A DNA stretch of 64,000 nucleotides, from positions 124,001 through 188,000 of the forward strand of contig NZ_QWGA01000008.1 of the NCBI RefSeq assembly GCF_003576245.1, read 5' to 3'. The DNA is from Henriciella algicola (GTDB taxonomy: Bacteria > Pseudomonadota > Alphaproteobacteria > Caulobacterales > Hyphomonadaceae). Below are positions 7,381 through 15,908 of this stretch, one piece after another. Below the pieces are notes generated by a model, which was not told where the DNA came from, did not search any database, and saw nothing but the letters and a program-made list of their open reading frames with translations. The translations under genes were made by a program, and so were the position numbers. The stretch's first letter is position 1. Every line of letters starts with the position of its first letter.

Positions 7381-7710
7381 GTGGGTATGAAAGACCTCTC
7401 AAAGATCATGCAGCAGGCCCAGGAGATGCAGGCCAAGATGCAGGAAGCCCAGCAGAAGATCGAACAGATCGAAGCTGAAGGCATTGCAGGCGCTGGCCTC
7501 GTCAAGGTTCGCCTGCGCGGCAAGGGCGAAATGGTCAGCCTCAGCATCGACCCGTCCCTTCTGGAAGACGAAGCCGAGATCATCGAAGACCTGGTCAAGG
7601 CGGCGCACGGCGATGCGCGCAAACGCCTCGACGAGGAAATGGAAAAGGCCATGAAGGAAGCCACATCCGGCTTTGGCGGCATGATGCCCGGCTTCAAGAT
7701 GCCGTTCTAA
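7381..7710 (+). CDS. ybaB: YbaB/EbfC nucleoid-associated protein
   Basis: A small DNA-binding protein of the YbaB/EbfC family (109 residues) that forms dimers and coats the nucleoid. The first 35 residues form a heptad-rich helix (MQQAQEMQAKMQEAQQKIEQ), followed by the conserved GAGLVKVRLRGKGEMVSLSIDPSLL core and a Gly/Met-rich C-terminus (GFGGMMPGFKMPF). Translation could begin at GTG 7381 or ATG 7387. AGGAAAGG at 7363-7370 fits either, and the two differ by only two residues. It sits 5 bp after dnaX and 6 bp before recR, so it is translated as part of one operon with these DNA-metabolism genes. Confidence 0.92.
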   Translation: MGMKDLSKIMQQAQEMQAKMQEAQQKIEQIEAEGIAGAGLVKVRLRGKGEMVSLSIDPSLLEDEAEIIEDLVKAAHGDARKRLDEEMEKAMKEATSGFGGMMPGFKMPF

Positions 7711-7716
7711 GCTTCA

Positions 7717-8316
7717 ATGAGCCAGAAGAGCGCCGGACCTGAAATCCTGAAAATGATCGAGCTGATCGGGAAGCTTCCCGGTCTAGGCCCGCGCTCGGCC
7801 CGGCGCGCGGCGCTGCACTTGTTGAAACGCAAGGACCAGCTGCTGATGCCACTCGCGGATGCGCTCGCCGAGGCCGGTAACCGGATCGAACAGTGCAAGA
7901 CGTGCGGGAATTACGACACACTGCAGCCATGCGCCGTGTGCCAAAATACAGGCCGGGACGACAGCGTCATCTGCGTGGTTGAGGATGTGCCGGACCTCTG
8001 GGCGCTGGAGCGCGCGAGCGCCTTTCGCGGGCGCTATCATGTGCTTGGCGGCGTGCTCTCACCGCTCGACGGCGTGGAGCCTGAAGACCTGACCATCGGC
8101 ATGCTGGTCGACCGGGTCAAAGGCGGCGAGGTCAAGGAAGTGATCTTCGCGCTAAGCGCCACGCTCGACGGGCAGATCACTGTCGACTATGTGCGCGACC
8201 AGCTGGAAGGCCTGGACGTGACCACCACGCGGCTCGCCCAGGGCGTGCCGCATGGCGGTGAGCTTGATCATCTGGATGAAGGTACGCTGGCAGCCGCAAT
8301 GCGCTCGCGGCGTTAG
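7717..8316 (+). CDS. recR: Recombination mediator protein RecR
   Basis: RecR works with RecF/RecO to load RecA on gapped DNA. The 199-residue protein has the N-terminal helix-hairpin-helix ([21 protein letters not shown]), a four-Cys zinc finger (Cys60, Cys63, Cys72, Cys75) and a Toprim domain starting [16 protein letters not shown] and including [15 protein letters not shown] Walker-like C-terminal segment ([27 protein letters not shown]) is also intact. It is the last gene of the dnaX-ybaB-recR operon and is followed by palindromic repeats that probably serve as its 3' end. Confidence 0.96.
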   Translation: MSQKSAGPEILKMIELIGKLPGLGPRSARRAALHLLKRKDQLLMPLADALAEAGNRIEQCKTCGNYDTLQPCAVCQNTGRDDSVICVVEDVPDLWALERASAFRGRYHVLGGVLSPLDGVEPEDLTIGMLVDRVKGGEVKEVIFALSATLDGQITVDYVRDQLEGLDVTTTRLAQGVPHGGELDHLDEGTLAAAMRSRR

Positions 8317-8324
8317 GTGCCGTC

Positions 8325-8438
8325 CCACCCTAACCCTTCCCAGAGGGGAGGGAATACCGTTTCGCAGAGCTTTGAACTTGCGCCCCCCATTGTGAGCATC
8401 GCCCCCTCCCCGCGGGCGGGGAGGGTCGGGGTGGGGAA
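8325..8438. repeat. Inverted pair of CCCTCCCC-type repeats between convergent genes
   Basis: The left arm (about 8325-8352) reads CCCACCCTAACCCTTCCCAG then AGGGGAGGG. The right arm (about 8402-8436) reads CCCCCTCCCCGCGGGCGGGG then AGGGTCGGGGTGGGG. They face each other across roughly 50 bp between recR and the glutathione transferase gene, a position suited to bidirectional termination. Confidence 0.65.
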
Positions 8439-8447
8439 CCGAGTGCG

Positions 8448-9068
8448 CTACTCGACAGCGCGTTCCTTGGCGCGCTTCCAAGCAGGGCGTTCCATGTTGC
8501 GCTGATAATAGGCCTGCAGGTTCTTGTAGGGGCCGAGCTCGCCAAGCCGCTCGGCCATGTTGCAGATATAGGTGACGCCGATATCTGGCGCCTGGAAGGT
8601 ATCGCCGAGGATGAACTCACGGCCTTCAAGCTGCTTGTCGAGCAGGCCGAGATGGAGTGGCACCTCGCCATCGGCAAACGCCTTGTGAACCGGAGAAGGA
8701 TTGTCGCCTTCGCGCGCCTGCAGCATCCGCATGAAGAGCGGCAGGAAGGCAGAGCCCTCCGGATAGTGCAGCCAGCGCTGGAATTCGGCCCAGGCCTGCT
8801 TGTCGCTGCGCGGCGGGGCGAGTTTGCCGTCCGGGTCGTAATGGTCGACGAGATAGGCAGCGATGGCGCCGGACTCGGTCATCATGACGCCGTCGATTTC
8901 GAGGGTCGGCGACTTGCCGAGCGGGGTGGCTTCTTTCAGGTCTTCCTGCGCACGGAAAGTCTGCGGATGGCGATGATAGACCTTCAGCTCGTAGTCGAGG
9001 CCAAGCTCTTCCAGCAGCCAGACAGTGAAGATCGAGCGCCCGATGCGCAGGTGGTGGAGAATGATCAT
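8448..9068 (-). CDS. Glutathione S-transferase family protein
   Basis: The 206-residue protein has the thioredoxin-like N-terminal half (MIILHHLRIGRSIFTVWLLEELGLDYEL) with the glutathione-contacting LGKSPTLEIDGVMMTESGAIAAYL motif (the cis-Pro and ESGAI region). An all-helical C-terminal half contains FILGDTFQAPDIGVTYICN, the usual N-capping box. Cytosolic GSTs conjugate glutathione or reduce peroxides; the substrate here is unknown. The first catalytic position is probably Ser12 (GRSIF) rather than Tyr or Cys. The gene lies 18 bp after the PQQ-dehydrogenase gene on the same strand, so the two are likely co-transcribed. Confidence 0.9.
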   Translation of the reverse strand: MIILHHLRIGRSIFTVWLLEELGLDYELKVYHRHPQTFRAQEDLKEATPLGKSPTLEIDGVMMTESGAIAAYLVDHYDPDGKLAPPRSDKQAWAEFQRWLHYPEGSAFLPLFMRMLQAREGDNPSPVHKAFADGEVPLHLGLLDKQLEGREFILGDTFQAPDIGVTYICNMAERLGELGPYKNLQAYYQRNMERPAWKRAKERAVE

Positions 9069-9086
9069 AAAAGTGGCTCCTGTGGC

Positions 9087-10298
9087 CTATTCGTTTCGGT
9101 CGATGCGGTAGACGACGCCGTCCATATTGGCGGTCGCCGCATAGAGATTGCCGTCCGGGCCGATGGCGACATCGCGGAAGGGAATTTCGAGATCGGCCAT
9201 GAGGTCGGCCTGACCGGTTACGTTGCCTTCCTCGTCCAGCATGATGTGGACGAGCTTCTGGCCGCGCGGGCCGTTCATGGCGCCGACGATGAGGTCGCCG
9301 TCCCACTCAGACCAGACATCGCCGCTGACAAGCGCCATGCCCGACGGGGCGATCGAAGGCACCCATTTGACGACAGGCTGCTCCATGCCGGGCGCTTCAG
9401 TGTCTTCGGTGATGATGGTGCCGTCATAGTTCACACCATAGGTGATGGCCGGCCAGCCATAATTATTGCCGGCTTCGATCCGGTTCAGCTCATCGCCGCC
9501 CTTCGGCCCGTGCTCATGCGCCCAGAGCGTCTCGCGGGCTTCATCCCAGACGAGGCCCTGCACGTTGCGATGGCCATAGCTCCAGACGCCCGGCATGCCG
9601 CCTTCGCCGTCGATGAAGGGATTATCCTCCGGGAAAGAGCCATCCGTGTTCAGGCGGACGATCGTGCCGTGATAGTTCTGGGGGTTCTGGGCTTCTTCCA
9701 TATAGCGGAAGCCCTCGCCGAGCGTGATGATGAGCGTGCCATCGGGCAGGAAGGCAAGCCGCCCGCCATAATGGTGGGAGGTTTCGCGCGGCGCGCCGGT
9801 GAAGATTTCCTGCACATCGGTCAGCTCGCTCGCATCATCCGACAGGACGCCGGAGACGACGGCGGTGGTGTTCTCTTCGGCCGTGCCCTTGGCGAAAGCG
9901 AGGTAGAGCTTGCGATTGCTCGCGAAGTCCGGGTCGAGCGCCATGGCGAAATAGCCGCCTTGTGCATTCACATGCGCTTCGGGCGTCCCGGCGACAGGCT
10001 CTGGCAGAAGCTCGCCATCGCGAACCAGGCGAATGGCGCCGCTGCGTTCGGTGACGAGCATGGAGCCATCAGGCAGGAAGAGCATGTCCCACGGGAATTC
10101 GAGGCCTTCGGCAACCGGCGTCAGGCGGAAGCCATCTTCGCTAATGATGGCTTCGGGGGAGGCGTCGCCTGCCTCGGCGTTTTCGCTCTCAACCGCTGAA
10201 CTGTCTGCGTCCTCGACCGGGGTTGTTGGCTCGCTGTCGGGCTGGGAACAGGCCGCTGCGAGGATGAGGGCGCTCGCCGTCAATGCCAGGAATTTCAT
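9087..10298 (-). CDS. PQQ-dependent aldose sugar dehydrogenase-like lipoprotein
   Basis: A 403-residue six-bladed beta-propeller of the soluble glucose/aldose dehydrogenase (Asd/YliI) family, which oxidises sugars in the periplasm with pyrroloquinoline quinone. The signal sequence ends in ILAAACSQ, a lipobox (Cys17), followed by an acidic Ser/Glu linker. Family hallmarks are FPWDMLFLPDGSMLVTERSG, HHYGGRLAFLPDGTLIITLG, SYGHRNVQGLVWD and EHGPKGGDELNRIEAGNNYG (metal/PQQ-site region). Whether the cell makes PQQ cannot be told from this window. It precedes a glutathione transferase gene on the same strand and follows the TonB-dependent receptor gene, from which a strong terminator separates it. 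Confidence 0.9.
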   Translation of the reverse strand: MKFLALTASALILAAACSQPDSEPTTPVEDADSSAVESENAEAGDASPEAIISEDGFRLTPVAEGLEFPWDMLFLPDGSMLVTERSGAIRLVRDGELLPEPVAGTPEAHVNAQGGYFAMALDPDFASNRKLYLAFAKGTAEENTTAVVSGVLSDDASELTDVQEIFTGAPRETSHHYGGRLAFLPDGTLIITLGEGFRYMEEAQNPQNYHGTIVRLNTDGSFPEDNPFIDGEGGMPGVWSYGHRNVQGLVWDEARETLWAHEHGPKGGDELNRIEAGNNYGWPAITYGVNYDGTIITEDTEAPGMEQPVVKWVPSIAPSGMALVSGDVWSEWDGDLIVGAMNGPRGQKLVHIMLDEEGNVTGQADLMADLEIPFRDVAIGPDGNLYAATANMDGVVYRIDRNE

Positions 10299-10365
10299 GG
10301 TCTCTCCGATGACTGTCTGGGGCTTAATCTAGGCCCTCGGGCGGGCAACGCAAATGAGGGACGCA

Positions 10366-10398
10366 AAGAAAAAGGGCGGCCCTTTCGAGACCGCCCTT
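10366..10398 (-). terminator. Rho-independent terminator of the TonB-receptor gene
   Basis: On the minus strand AAGGGCGG and CCGCCCTT form an 8-bp stem followed by TTTCTTT. It begins about 20 bp beyond the stop of the receptor gene. Confidence 0.85.
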
Positions 10399-10420
10399 CC
10401 TGTTTGGGTTTCAGACCTGA

Positions 10421-13321
10421 CTACCAGCTCTTGCGGAGACGGACACCGTAGAGGCGCGGCTCGGTCAGGAAGATGTTCGAGAACAGGCCGGAGCTGTCAT
10501 CGGTGAGGTAGCGGCCGGTGATGACCTCCTCATCGGTGACGTTCTTGCCGAAGATCTCGAACTCGAGGCCTTTCTCGTCATTGAAGAAGACGAGCGCCAG
10601 GTTGAGGTTGTTCCAGCTTTCCAGCTCGTCACCCGTGGTGTTCCAGACGCGGCTGAAGCTGTCGCCCTGGTAGTAGTAGTCACCGCGGATACGGGCATCC
10701 CATGCCCCGCCGAAGATACCTTCGAAGGTGTATTCGGCACCGAGGCTGAACGTCGTTTCCGGCGCGCCTGGGATGGAGTTGCCGTCAAGGTCCTTCGCGT
10801 CACCATCGAATGGCGTGAGGCCACCAATGGTCCGGGTCACACCGTTGGAGTCGGTGTAAGTGACCGTTGGCACACCGAAGGCGCCTTCAGCGCCAGCGAA
10901 CGCGCCGACACAGAGACCTGCGGTCGAGCCAGGTGCGAGGGCACCAGCCTGGATTGCGCCGAGGATGGTCGCGTAACCCTGCGCCGAGACAACACAGTTC
11001 GAATAGGTCTGTGCGTTCTTCAGCGTGATCAGGTCAGCGCGGCCATTGGTGCGGTCAAGCACGTCGATCGCGAAGGTGTCCTGGATCTCGGTGTCGAGAA
11101 GGCCGAGATTGGCATTGATGACGAAGGTCGATGCCGGGTTCCAGATCGTCTCGACTTCAAAACCTTGCAGCTTTGCGTCGATGTTGAAGTTCGCAGATGA
11201 GCGGTTCACGATCTGCGTGATCTGGTAGCCTTCATAGTTGTAGTAGAAGCCCGTCGCGTTCAGCTGCAGGGCACCTGAAGCAAGCGTGTTCTTCGTACCG
11301 ATTTCGTAGGAGTCGATGAACTCCGGATCGAAGGTCTGCGGGAAGTTCGACGCACCGGCTGGTTGCGGTGGGTTGATGCCGCCGCCCTTATAGCCGCGCG
11401 AGTAGAAGCCGTAGATCAGCGTGTCATCGGTGAAGCTGAAATCAGGCTGCCAGTCGAGACCGATACGGCCGGTGGTTTCCTCGAAAGCGACATTGTAGGT
11501 GCCGTCGCCAGCATCATCATTGTCGTTGCCAGGAATTGGCTGCGGCGCGAGGTTGGCTGGCGCACCACCGGTCGGCACGAAGAGCGCCGTCGGGATGTTG
11601 TCCTGCTCCTTCTGGTCATCGGTATAGCGAAGGCCGATGGTCAGCTGAAGATCGTCCGTCAGGTCGAAATAGCCTTCACCGAAGACGGCGAAAGATTCGA
11701 GGCGGTAAGGTGACAGCGAGCGGAAGTAGTTACCGCCGAAGCCGCCGAAATTGCTGACCGGGCCAACCGAAGGACCGGCCGTATCGATTGGAACGATGCC
11801 GCCAAAGACGCCGCCGCCCGTTGCATTGTTGAACTGCGTCAGGGCTGTCAGCGTGTTCGAGAGAACGACGTAGCCAGCGGTCGGATCAGCTGGGTCGATG
11901 GCTTCAAAGTCGACCGAGATGGCGCCGAGATTGAAGTTGAAACGACCATCGAAGTCCGACTGGAGGCGAAGCTCGTGGGTGGTCTGCTCGCTGCCGCCGC
12001 CGGAGATGTCGAAGGTGCGGAAGGTATTCGACGCGCCAAGCTGAGGGTCATTCACGACGCCGCCCGGGAAGAGGGCGTTGTAAAGGTCAGCCGTCGGGCT
12101 GAGGCCCGGAGGAATCGCGGAAAGATCGTTGAAGGCAACGTTTGGCGCGATCTTGTTATAGTCCTCAACGGACACTGCCGAGGTCTCATTATAGCTGCCG
12201 AGATAGGTCAGCAGGAGAGAATCGGTGAGATCGAACTCAGCTTTCCAGGTGAAGAGTTCCTGGTCAGCCTTGTAGACCGGGTCGAAGGCCGACTCGATCT
12301 TGCGAAGATCCTGGATTAGAGGTGTGGTGAATGCGTCGCCGCTGAGGAGACCAGCAGCAATACCGAGGCCACCGCCGAGCGTACCGGCAGAGTTCACACG
12401 GTCTCTAGACTGGCTGAGGGAAGCCTCCTGACAGCCAAGGGTCGTGTAGATCTGGTCAGCACTGTTGATTGGGATGTTTGCAAAGCTCGTGAGGAACGGG
12501 TCCTTGTCACAGAGCTGCTTGCCGGAACGAAGACGCGAATCGTCTTCCTCGAAATAGTCGTAGGAGACCCAGCCGCGGAGGCGGTCGGTTGGCTCTACGG
12601 CGAGCGTGGCGCGGAAGCCGTAGAGATCACGGTCATCAATGTCGTTGCCGGTGATGACGTTGTCGACATAGCCGTCGCGCTGGAGGAGCGAGCCTGCAAC
12701 GCGGAAAGCAGCCTTCTCACCGAGCGGGATGTTCAGCATGCCCTTGGCTTTGAAGGTGTTGTAGTTGCCGTAGGTGAGGTTCAGGTCAGCCTGGAATTCC
12801 TCGAAAACCGGCTTTGCGGTGATGACGTTGATCACGCCGCCCGTGGCGTTACGGCCGTAAAGCGTACCTTGCGGGCCGCGCAGGGTTTCGACGCGTTCTA
12901 CGTCGTAGAATTCAGCCTCGAAGAGGCGGTTGGCGGTCAGCGGCACATCGTTCTGGTGGACACCCACGCCAGCGTCACCGGACTGGGCGACGAGGTCGGC
13001 GCCGATGCCGCGGATCTTGAAGTTGTACGAGCCGCCGAAGTTGCCCTTGGTGAACGAGACGTTCGGGATAGAGCGGACAAGGTCAGGGCCGCCGGTCAGC
13101 TGAAGCTTTTCGAGCGCTTCTTCATCGAAGGCCGACACTGCAATTGGAACGTCCTGAATGGATTCTTCAGTCTTCTGCGTGGTCACGAGAACCGTACCAA
13201 GCGTGCGGCGGACCTCAACGTCGCCGCCTTCCTGCGCGGCCGCGACCGGCGCAAGCATGCTGAGCGCGATCGCCGAGGCGCCGGCCAGCATCAGATACTT
13301 TTCGGGTGTCTTTTTAGTCAT
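10421..13321 (-). CDS. TonB-dependent outer-membrane receptor
   Basis: A 966-residue outer-membrane transporter of the iron-complex/small-molecule receptor type. It has a signal peptide (MLAGASAIALSMLAPVAAAQ), a TonB-box-like stretch (LGTVLVTTQKTEESIQDVPI), a plug domain with ETLRGPQGTLYGRNATGGVI and a 22-strand barrel ending in an aromatic residue (RLYGVRLRKSW), as outer-membrane proteins need for assembly. QKTEESIQDVPIAVSAF and the long, Asn/Gly-rich extracellular loops are typical of the expanded receptor sets of Caulobacterales, Sphingomonadales and marine alphaproteobacteria. The substrate cannot be read from sequence. The start at 13321 has GGAGGAG seven bases upstream. A 13-bp palindrome lies over its probable promoter. 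Confidence 0.93.
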   Translation of the reverse strand: MTKKTPEKYLMLAGASAIALSMLAPVAAAQEGGDVEVRRTLGTVLVTTQKTEESIQDVPIAVSAFDEEALEKLQLTGGPDLVRSIPNVSFTKGNFGGSYNFKIRGIGADLVAQSGDAGVGVHQNDVPLTANRLFEAEFYDVERVETLRGPQGTLYGRNATGGVINVITAKPVFEEFQADLNLTYGNYNTFKAKGMLNIPLGEKAAFRVAGSLLQRDGYVDNVITGNDIDDRDLYGFRATLAVEPTDRLRGWVSYDYFEEDDSRLRSGKQLCDKDPFLTSFANIPINSADQIYTTLGCQEASLSQSRDRVNSAGTLGGGLGIAAGLLSGDAFTTPLIQDLRKIESAFDPVYKADQELFTWKAEFDLTDSLLLTYLGSYNETSAVSVEDYNKIAPNVAFNDLSAIPPGLSPTADLYNALFPGGVVNDPQLGASNTFRTFDISGGGSEQTTHELRLQSDFDGRFNFNLGAISVDFEAIDPADPTAGYVVLSNTLTALTQFNNATGGGVFGGIVPIDTAGPSVGPVSNFGGFGGNYFRSLSPYRLESFAVFGEGYFDLTDDLQLTIGLRYTDDQKEQDNIPTALFVPTGGAPANLAPQPIPGNDNDDAGDGTYNVAFEETTGRIGLDWQPDFSFTDDTLIYGFYSRGYKGGGINPPQPAGASNFPQTFDPEFIDSYEIGTKNTLASGALQLNATGFYYNYEGYQITQIVNRSSANFNIDAKLQGFEVETIWNPASTFVINANLGLLDTEIQDTFAIDVLDRTNGRADLITLKNAQTYSNCVVSAQGYATILGAIQAGALAPGSTAGLCVGAFAGAEGAFGVPTVTYTDSNGVTRTIGGLTPFDGDAKDLDGNSIPGAPETTFSLGAEYTFEGIFGGAWDARIRGDYYYQGDSFSRVWNTTGDELESWNNLNLALVFFNDEKGLEFEIFGKNVTDEEVITGRYLTDDSSGLFSNIFLTEPRLYGVRLRKSW

Positions 13322-13437
13322 CTCAACTCCTCCCAGATGAGCGGCCATTCTGGTCGACCGTCTCATTGATTGCGTTTCCTCATGGGCCGACTTTTTTGTT
13401 TTTGGTCGTGCCCCACTGGATAGTTGATCGGTAGATG

Positions 13438-13457
13438 TGACAATTTGTCAACAACTT
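13438..13457 (-). promoter_or_regulatory. Putative promoter/operator of the TonB-receptor gene
   Basis: TGACAATTTGTCA (13438-13450) is a perfect 6-1-6 palindrome. On the minus strand it overlaps TTGACA (13446-13451), a consensus -35 box that points toward the receptor gene about 125 bp away. The matching -10 box is not clear. A repressor bound at the palindrome would block the promoter. Confidence 0.4.
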
Positions 13458-13541
13458 ACTCGGCGTACGGGAAGTTGAATATTCGCCGTGTTTTTTAGGT
13501 AACTGGGGGCTGACCTTAAGGAAGGTTTAGCTTGGAGCGAC

Positions 13542-14276
13542 ATGGTGGCTCTGCTATCTGCCCGGGTTATGAGCCAGTCATCATCAGCACTTGTCCTGTT
13601 TTCCGGCGGACAGGATTCCACGACGTGTCTCGCGTCCGCCCTCAAGCGCTATCGTCACGTTGAAACCGTGGGATTCGATTATGGCCAGCGCCATCGCGTG
13701 GAGCTGGATGCGCGAGAGCATGTGCTGACCGCGATTCGTCAGGACTTTCCGCAATGGGCAGATCGGCTCGGCGAGGACCATCTGATCGACCTTGGCGTCC
13801 TCGGCCAGATTAGCGAAACCTCGCTCACCCGCGAGACCGAAATCACAGAGGATGAGGACGGCCTTCCATCGACATTCGTGCCGGGTCGCAATCTCATCTT
13901 CCTGACGCTTTCGGCCGCGCTGGCCTGGCGCCGCGGGATCGACGTGATCATCGGCGGCATGTGCGAGACGGACTATTCCGGCTATCCGGACTGCCGTCGC
14001 GACACGATCGATGCGCAGCAGAAGGCGCTGTCGCTGGGCATGGACCGGCAGTTCACCCTCAAGACACCGCTCATGTGGCTCGACAAGGCTGAGACATGGC
14101 AACTCGCCTATGACATAGGCGGCGACGCGCTTGTCGATCTTATCGTCGACAAGACCCATAGCTGTTATATGGGTGACCATCGCACCCGCCATGACTGGGG
14201 CTATGGATGCGGTGACTGTCCAGCCTGCGACCTGCGTGCCAAGGGCTATCGCAAATGGCGGGAGCGCCAGAAGTGA
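13542..14276 (+). CDS. queC: 7-cyano-7-deazaguanine (preQ0) synthase
   Basis: QueC converts 7-carboxy-7-deazaguanine, ATP and ammonia to preQ0, the precursor of tRNA queuosine. The protein has the PP-loop SGGQDSTTC near the N-terminus, the [15 protein letters not shown] segment and a C-terminal four-Cys zinc site ([19 protein letters not shown]). A GGAG at 13534-13537 favours ATG 13542 (244 residues). ATG 13569 would give the more usual N-terminus [14 protein letters not shown] but has no good ribosome site. It is the first gene of queC-queE-queD, and queE begins 22 bp before its end. QueF, the next enzyme, is encoded at 56.1 kb. Confidence 0.95.
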   Translation: MVALLSARVMSQSSSALVLFSGGQDSTTCLASALKRYRHVETVGFDYGQRHRVELDAREHVLTAIRQDFPQWADRLGEDHLIDLGVLGQISETSLTRETEITEDEDGLPSTFVPGRNLIFLTLSAALAWRRGIDVIIGGMCETDYSGYPDCRRDTIDAQQKALSLGMDRQFTLKTPLMWLDKAETWQLAYDIGGDALVDLIVDKTHSCYMGDHRTRHDWGYGCGDCPACDLRAKGYRKWRERQK

Positions 14277-14926
14277 AAACCTATTCCGTGAAAGAGGCCT
14301 ATGTGACCTTGCAGGGTGAGGGCGCACAGACCGGGCGTGCGGCTGTCTTCCTGCGCTTTGCTGGGTGCAATTTGTGGAGCGGCCTGGAGCGCGACCGCGA
14401 CAGCGCGGTCTGCAAGTTCTGCGACACAGATTTTGTCGGCACGGACGGCGAAAATGGCGGCAAGTTCAAAGGCGCAGATGCGCTGGCCGATCATGTTGTT
14501 TCCGTGTGGCGGGAGAAAACCGGCGAAAGCGGCGCCCAAGGCTACGTCGTCTGTACGGGCGGCGAGCCGCTGCTGCAGCTGGACGAGGCGGCGATTGCTG
14601 CGCTGCATGCCCGCGGCTTTGAGGTTGGCGTAGAGACAAACGGGACCCTGCCTGCGCCATCAAGCCTCGACTGGGTCTGCGTGTCGCCCAAGGCGAATTC
14701 TGATATCGTGCAGCTTCGCGGCAATGAGCTGAAACTCGTCTATCCGCAGCCAGAGCTGGAGGCGCAGCCGGAGCGTTTTGCTGCGCTGCAGTTCGAACAC
14801 TTCTTCCTTCAGCCCAAAGATGATAACAGGCAGGCCGAAAACATCGCGGCTGCGGCCGATTACTGTATGAAGCATCCGGAATGGCGACTGAGCTTACAAA
14901 CCCACAAACTGATCGGGCTGCCCTGA
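14255..14926 (+). CDS. queE: 7-carboxy-7-deazaguanine synthase (radical SAM)
   Basis: QueE rearranges 6-carboxy-tetrahydropterin to 7-carboxy-7-deazaguanine. The 223-residue protein has the CX14CX2C iron-sulfur motif (Cys38, Cys53, Cys56) that marks the long-loop QueE subtype, the [21 protein letters not shown]-terminus and the SAM-binding CTGGEPLL box. SPKANSD and [10 protein letters not shown] follow, as in the family. It overlaps queC by 22 bp and queD by 46 bp in other frames, so translation of the three is likely coupled. Confidence 0.95.
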   Translation: MAGAPEVKTYSVKEAYVTLQGEGAQTGRAAVFLRFAGCNLWSGLERDRDSAVCKFCDTDFVGTDGENGGKFKGADALADHVVSVWREKTGESGAQGYVVCTGGEPLLQLDEAAIAALHARGFEVGVETNGTLPAPSSLDWVCVSPKANSDIVQLRGNELKLVYPQPELEAQPERFAALQFEHFFLQPKDDNRQAENIAAAADYCMKHPEWRLSLQTHKLIGLP

Positions 14927-15306
14927 GCCCGTCAGGCGAAGTGTTCGAGATCTCGAAGGCGGTGACCTTTGAGGCTGCGCATTTCATGGGCGGAAAGCCT
15001 GAAGGGCATCCGTATCGCAACCTGCATGGGCATTCCTTTCGCCTAGAAGCTGCTGTCAAAGGCCGCGTGAAGCCGGGTGAGGAATGGGTCGAGGATTTCA
15101 GCAAGCTGACCGAGGCGCTTAAGGCGACGGCAGAGAAGCTGGATCATTCGCTTCTGAACGAGATCGACGGTCTGTCAGTGCCGACGCTGGAGCGCATCTG
15201 CCTCTGGGCCGCGCGTGAGATCAAGGCAGAGCTTCCGGGCCTCAGCCGCATCACCCTGTCACGGCCGAGCCTCAATGAAAGCTGCACGCTGGAGCTTGGC
15301 CAGTAG
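14881..15306 (+). CDS. queD: 6-carboxy-tetrahydropterin synthase-like protein (QueD/PTPS family)
   Basis: QueD makes 6-carboxy-tetrahydropterin from dihydroneopterin triphosphate. The 141-residue protein keeps the zinc histidines (FEAAHFMGG and LHGHSF), the LDHSLLNEI Asp-His pair and the PTLERICLWAAREI helix. In canonical QueD the motif CxxxHGH supplies the catalytic Cys; here it reads YRNLHGH, with Tyr at that place. The only cysteines (ERIC and NESC) lie elsewhere. The operon context still argues for the QueD step. The start at 14881 gives a 46-bp overlap with queE; a later start is possible because the first conserved residue is near position 22. Confidence 0.88.
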   Translation: MATELTNPQTDRAALSPSGEVFEISKAVTFEAAHFMGGKPEGHPYRNLHGHSFRLEAAVKGRVKPGEEWVEDFSKLTEALKATAEKLDHSLLNEIDGLSVPTLERICLWAAREIKAELPGLSRITLSRPSLNESCTLELGQ

Positions 15307-15309
15307 CGC

Positions 15310-15792
15310 CTAGTCGAACGAGCCGGACAGCTCTTCTGCAAATTCCCGGGCAAAGCGGCGCGAGGCCCGTCCGGCATCACTCCAGACGCCGGCGGCGACG
15401 ACCTGCGTGATGTCGTTTTCGAACCAGTCATATTCAAACTCACCAACCGGTGCGCCCGATGCGTCATAGGCAACGCCGTGAAGTTCCATGCCGCCCAGTG
15501 ATTTGGAGCGCAGCATGTCGAGGCCCGGCCGGCGGCTCATCTGCTCCATGGTCGGGCGGTTCGGTTTCGCATCAATGATGGTCACGGTCACGCGGGCCGG
15601 ATCAAGGTTTGCCTTGCCGAACTCGCGCTCAAGGTCGCCGCGAATGTCTTCGCTGAGCTTGTCGCCTTCTTTGACGCCATAATCGTCCTGAAGCTTCTCC
15701 TGAAACTCTGGCGAATAGGTGATCTGGATGTCGGTCGCCGCCGCGAACGGGGCGATCGCCAGTGCGGACAGGGCGATAAATGCGGTTTTCAT
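15310..15792 (-). CDS. Periplasmic protein of unknown function
   Basis: The 160-residue product starts with a signal peptide (MKTAFIALSALAIAPFAAA) and AAAGGAGGT, a near-perfect ribosome site, lies just upstream of ATG 15792. The mature part includes YSPEFQEKLQDDYGVKEGDKL, a DLEREFGKANLDPARVTVTI strand/helix unit, and GGMELHGVAYDASGAPVGEF followed by EYDWFENDI. These resemble DUF3016-like or small alphaproteobacterial secreted proteins, but I cannot name the family securely. The C-terminus (RRFAREFAEELSGSFD) is amphipathic. The gene converges with queD and lies downstream of the pirin gene on the same strand. Confidence 0.75.
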   Translation of the reverse strand: MKTAFIALSALAIAPFAAATDIQITYSPEFQEKLQDDYGVKEGDKLSEDIRGDLEREFGKANLDPARVTVTIIDAKPNRPTMEQMSRRPGLDMLRSKSLGGMELHGVAYDASGAPVGEFEYDWFENDITQVVAAGVWSDAGRASRRFAREFAEELSGSFD

Positions 15793-15865
15793 GGGCTGAC
15801 CTCCTTTGAAAGGTGCGCGCTGAGTATAACAGAAGAACGCGCCCGGCGAAGAAGGGGTTGCCGTG

Positions 15866-15899
15866 GAAGCTGCCACCCGCTCTCGCAGGCAGCAGCTTC
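15866..15899 (-). terminator. Weak terminator-like hairpin after the pirin gene
   Basis: GAAGCTGC and GCAGCTTC pair across 18 bases, about 10 bp 3' of the pirin stop. No T-run follows, so the role is uncertain. Confidence 0.3.
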
Positions 15900-15908
15900 T
15901 CGGGGGCT

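Noticed and set aside
8652-10199. Long plus-strand open frame (515 codons) across the GST and sugar-dehydrogenase genes
   Set aside because: It is antisense to two clearly recognised genes; high GC removes stops on the opposite strand.
13450-13541. preQ1 riboswitch upstream of queC
   Set aside because: No preQ1-I or -II like loop and A-rich tail is seen; only a possible promoter and ribosome site.
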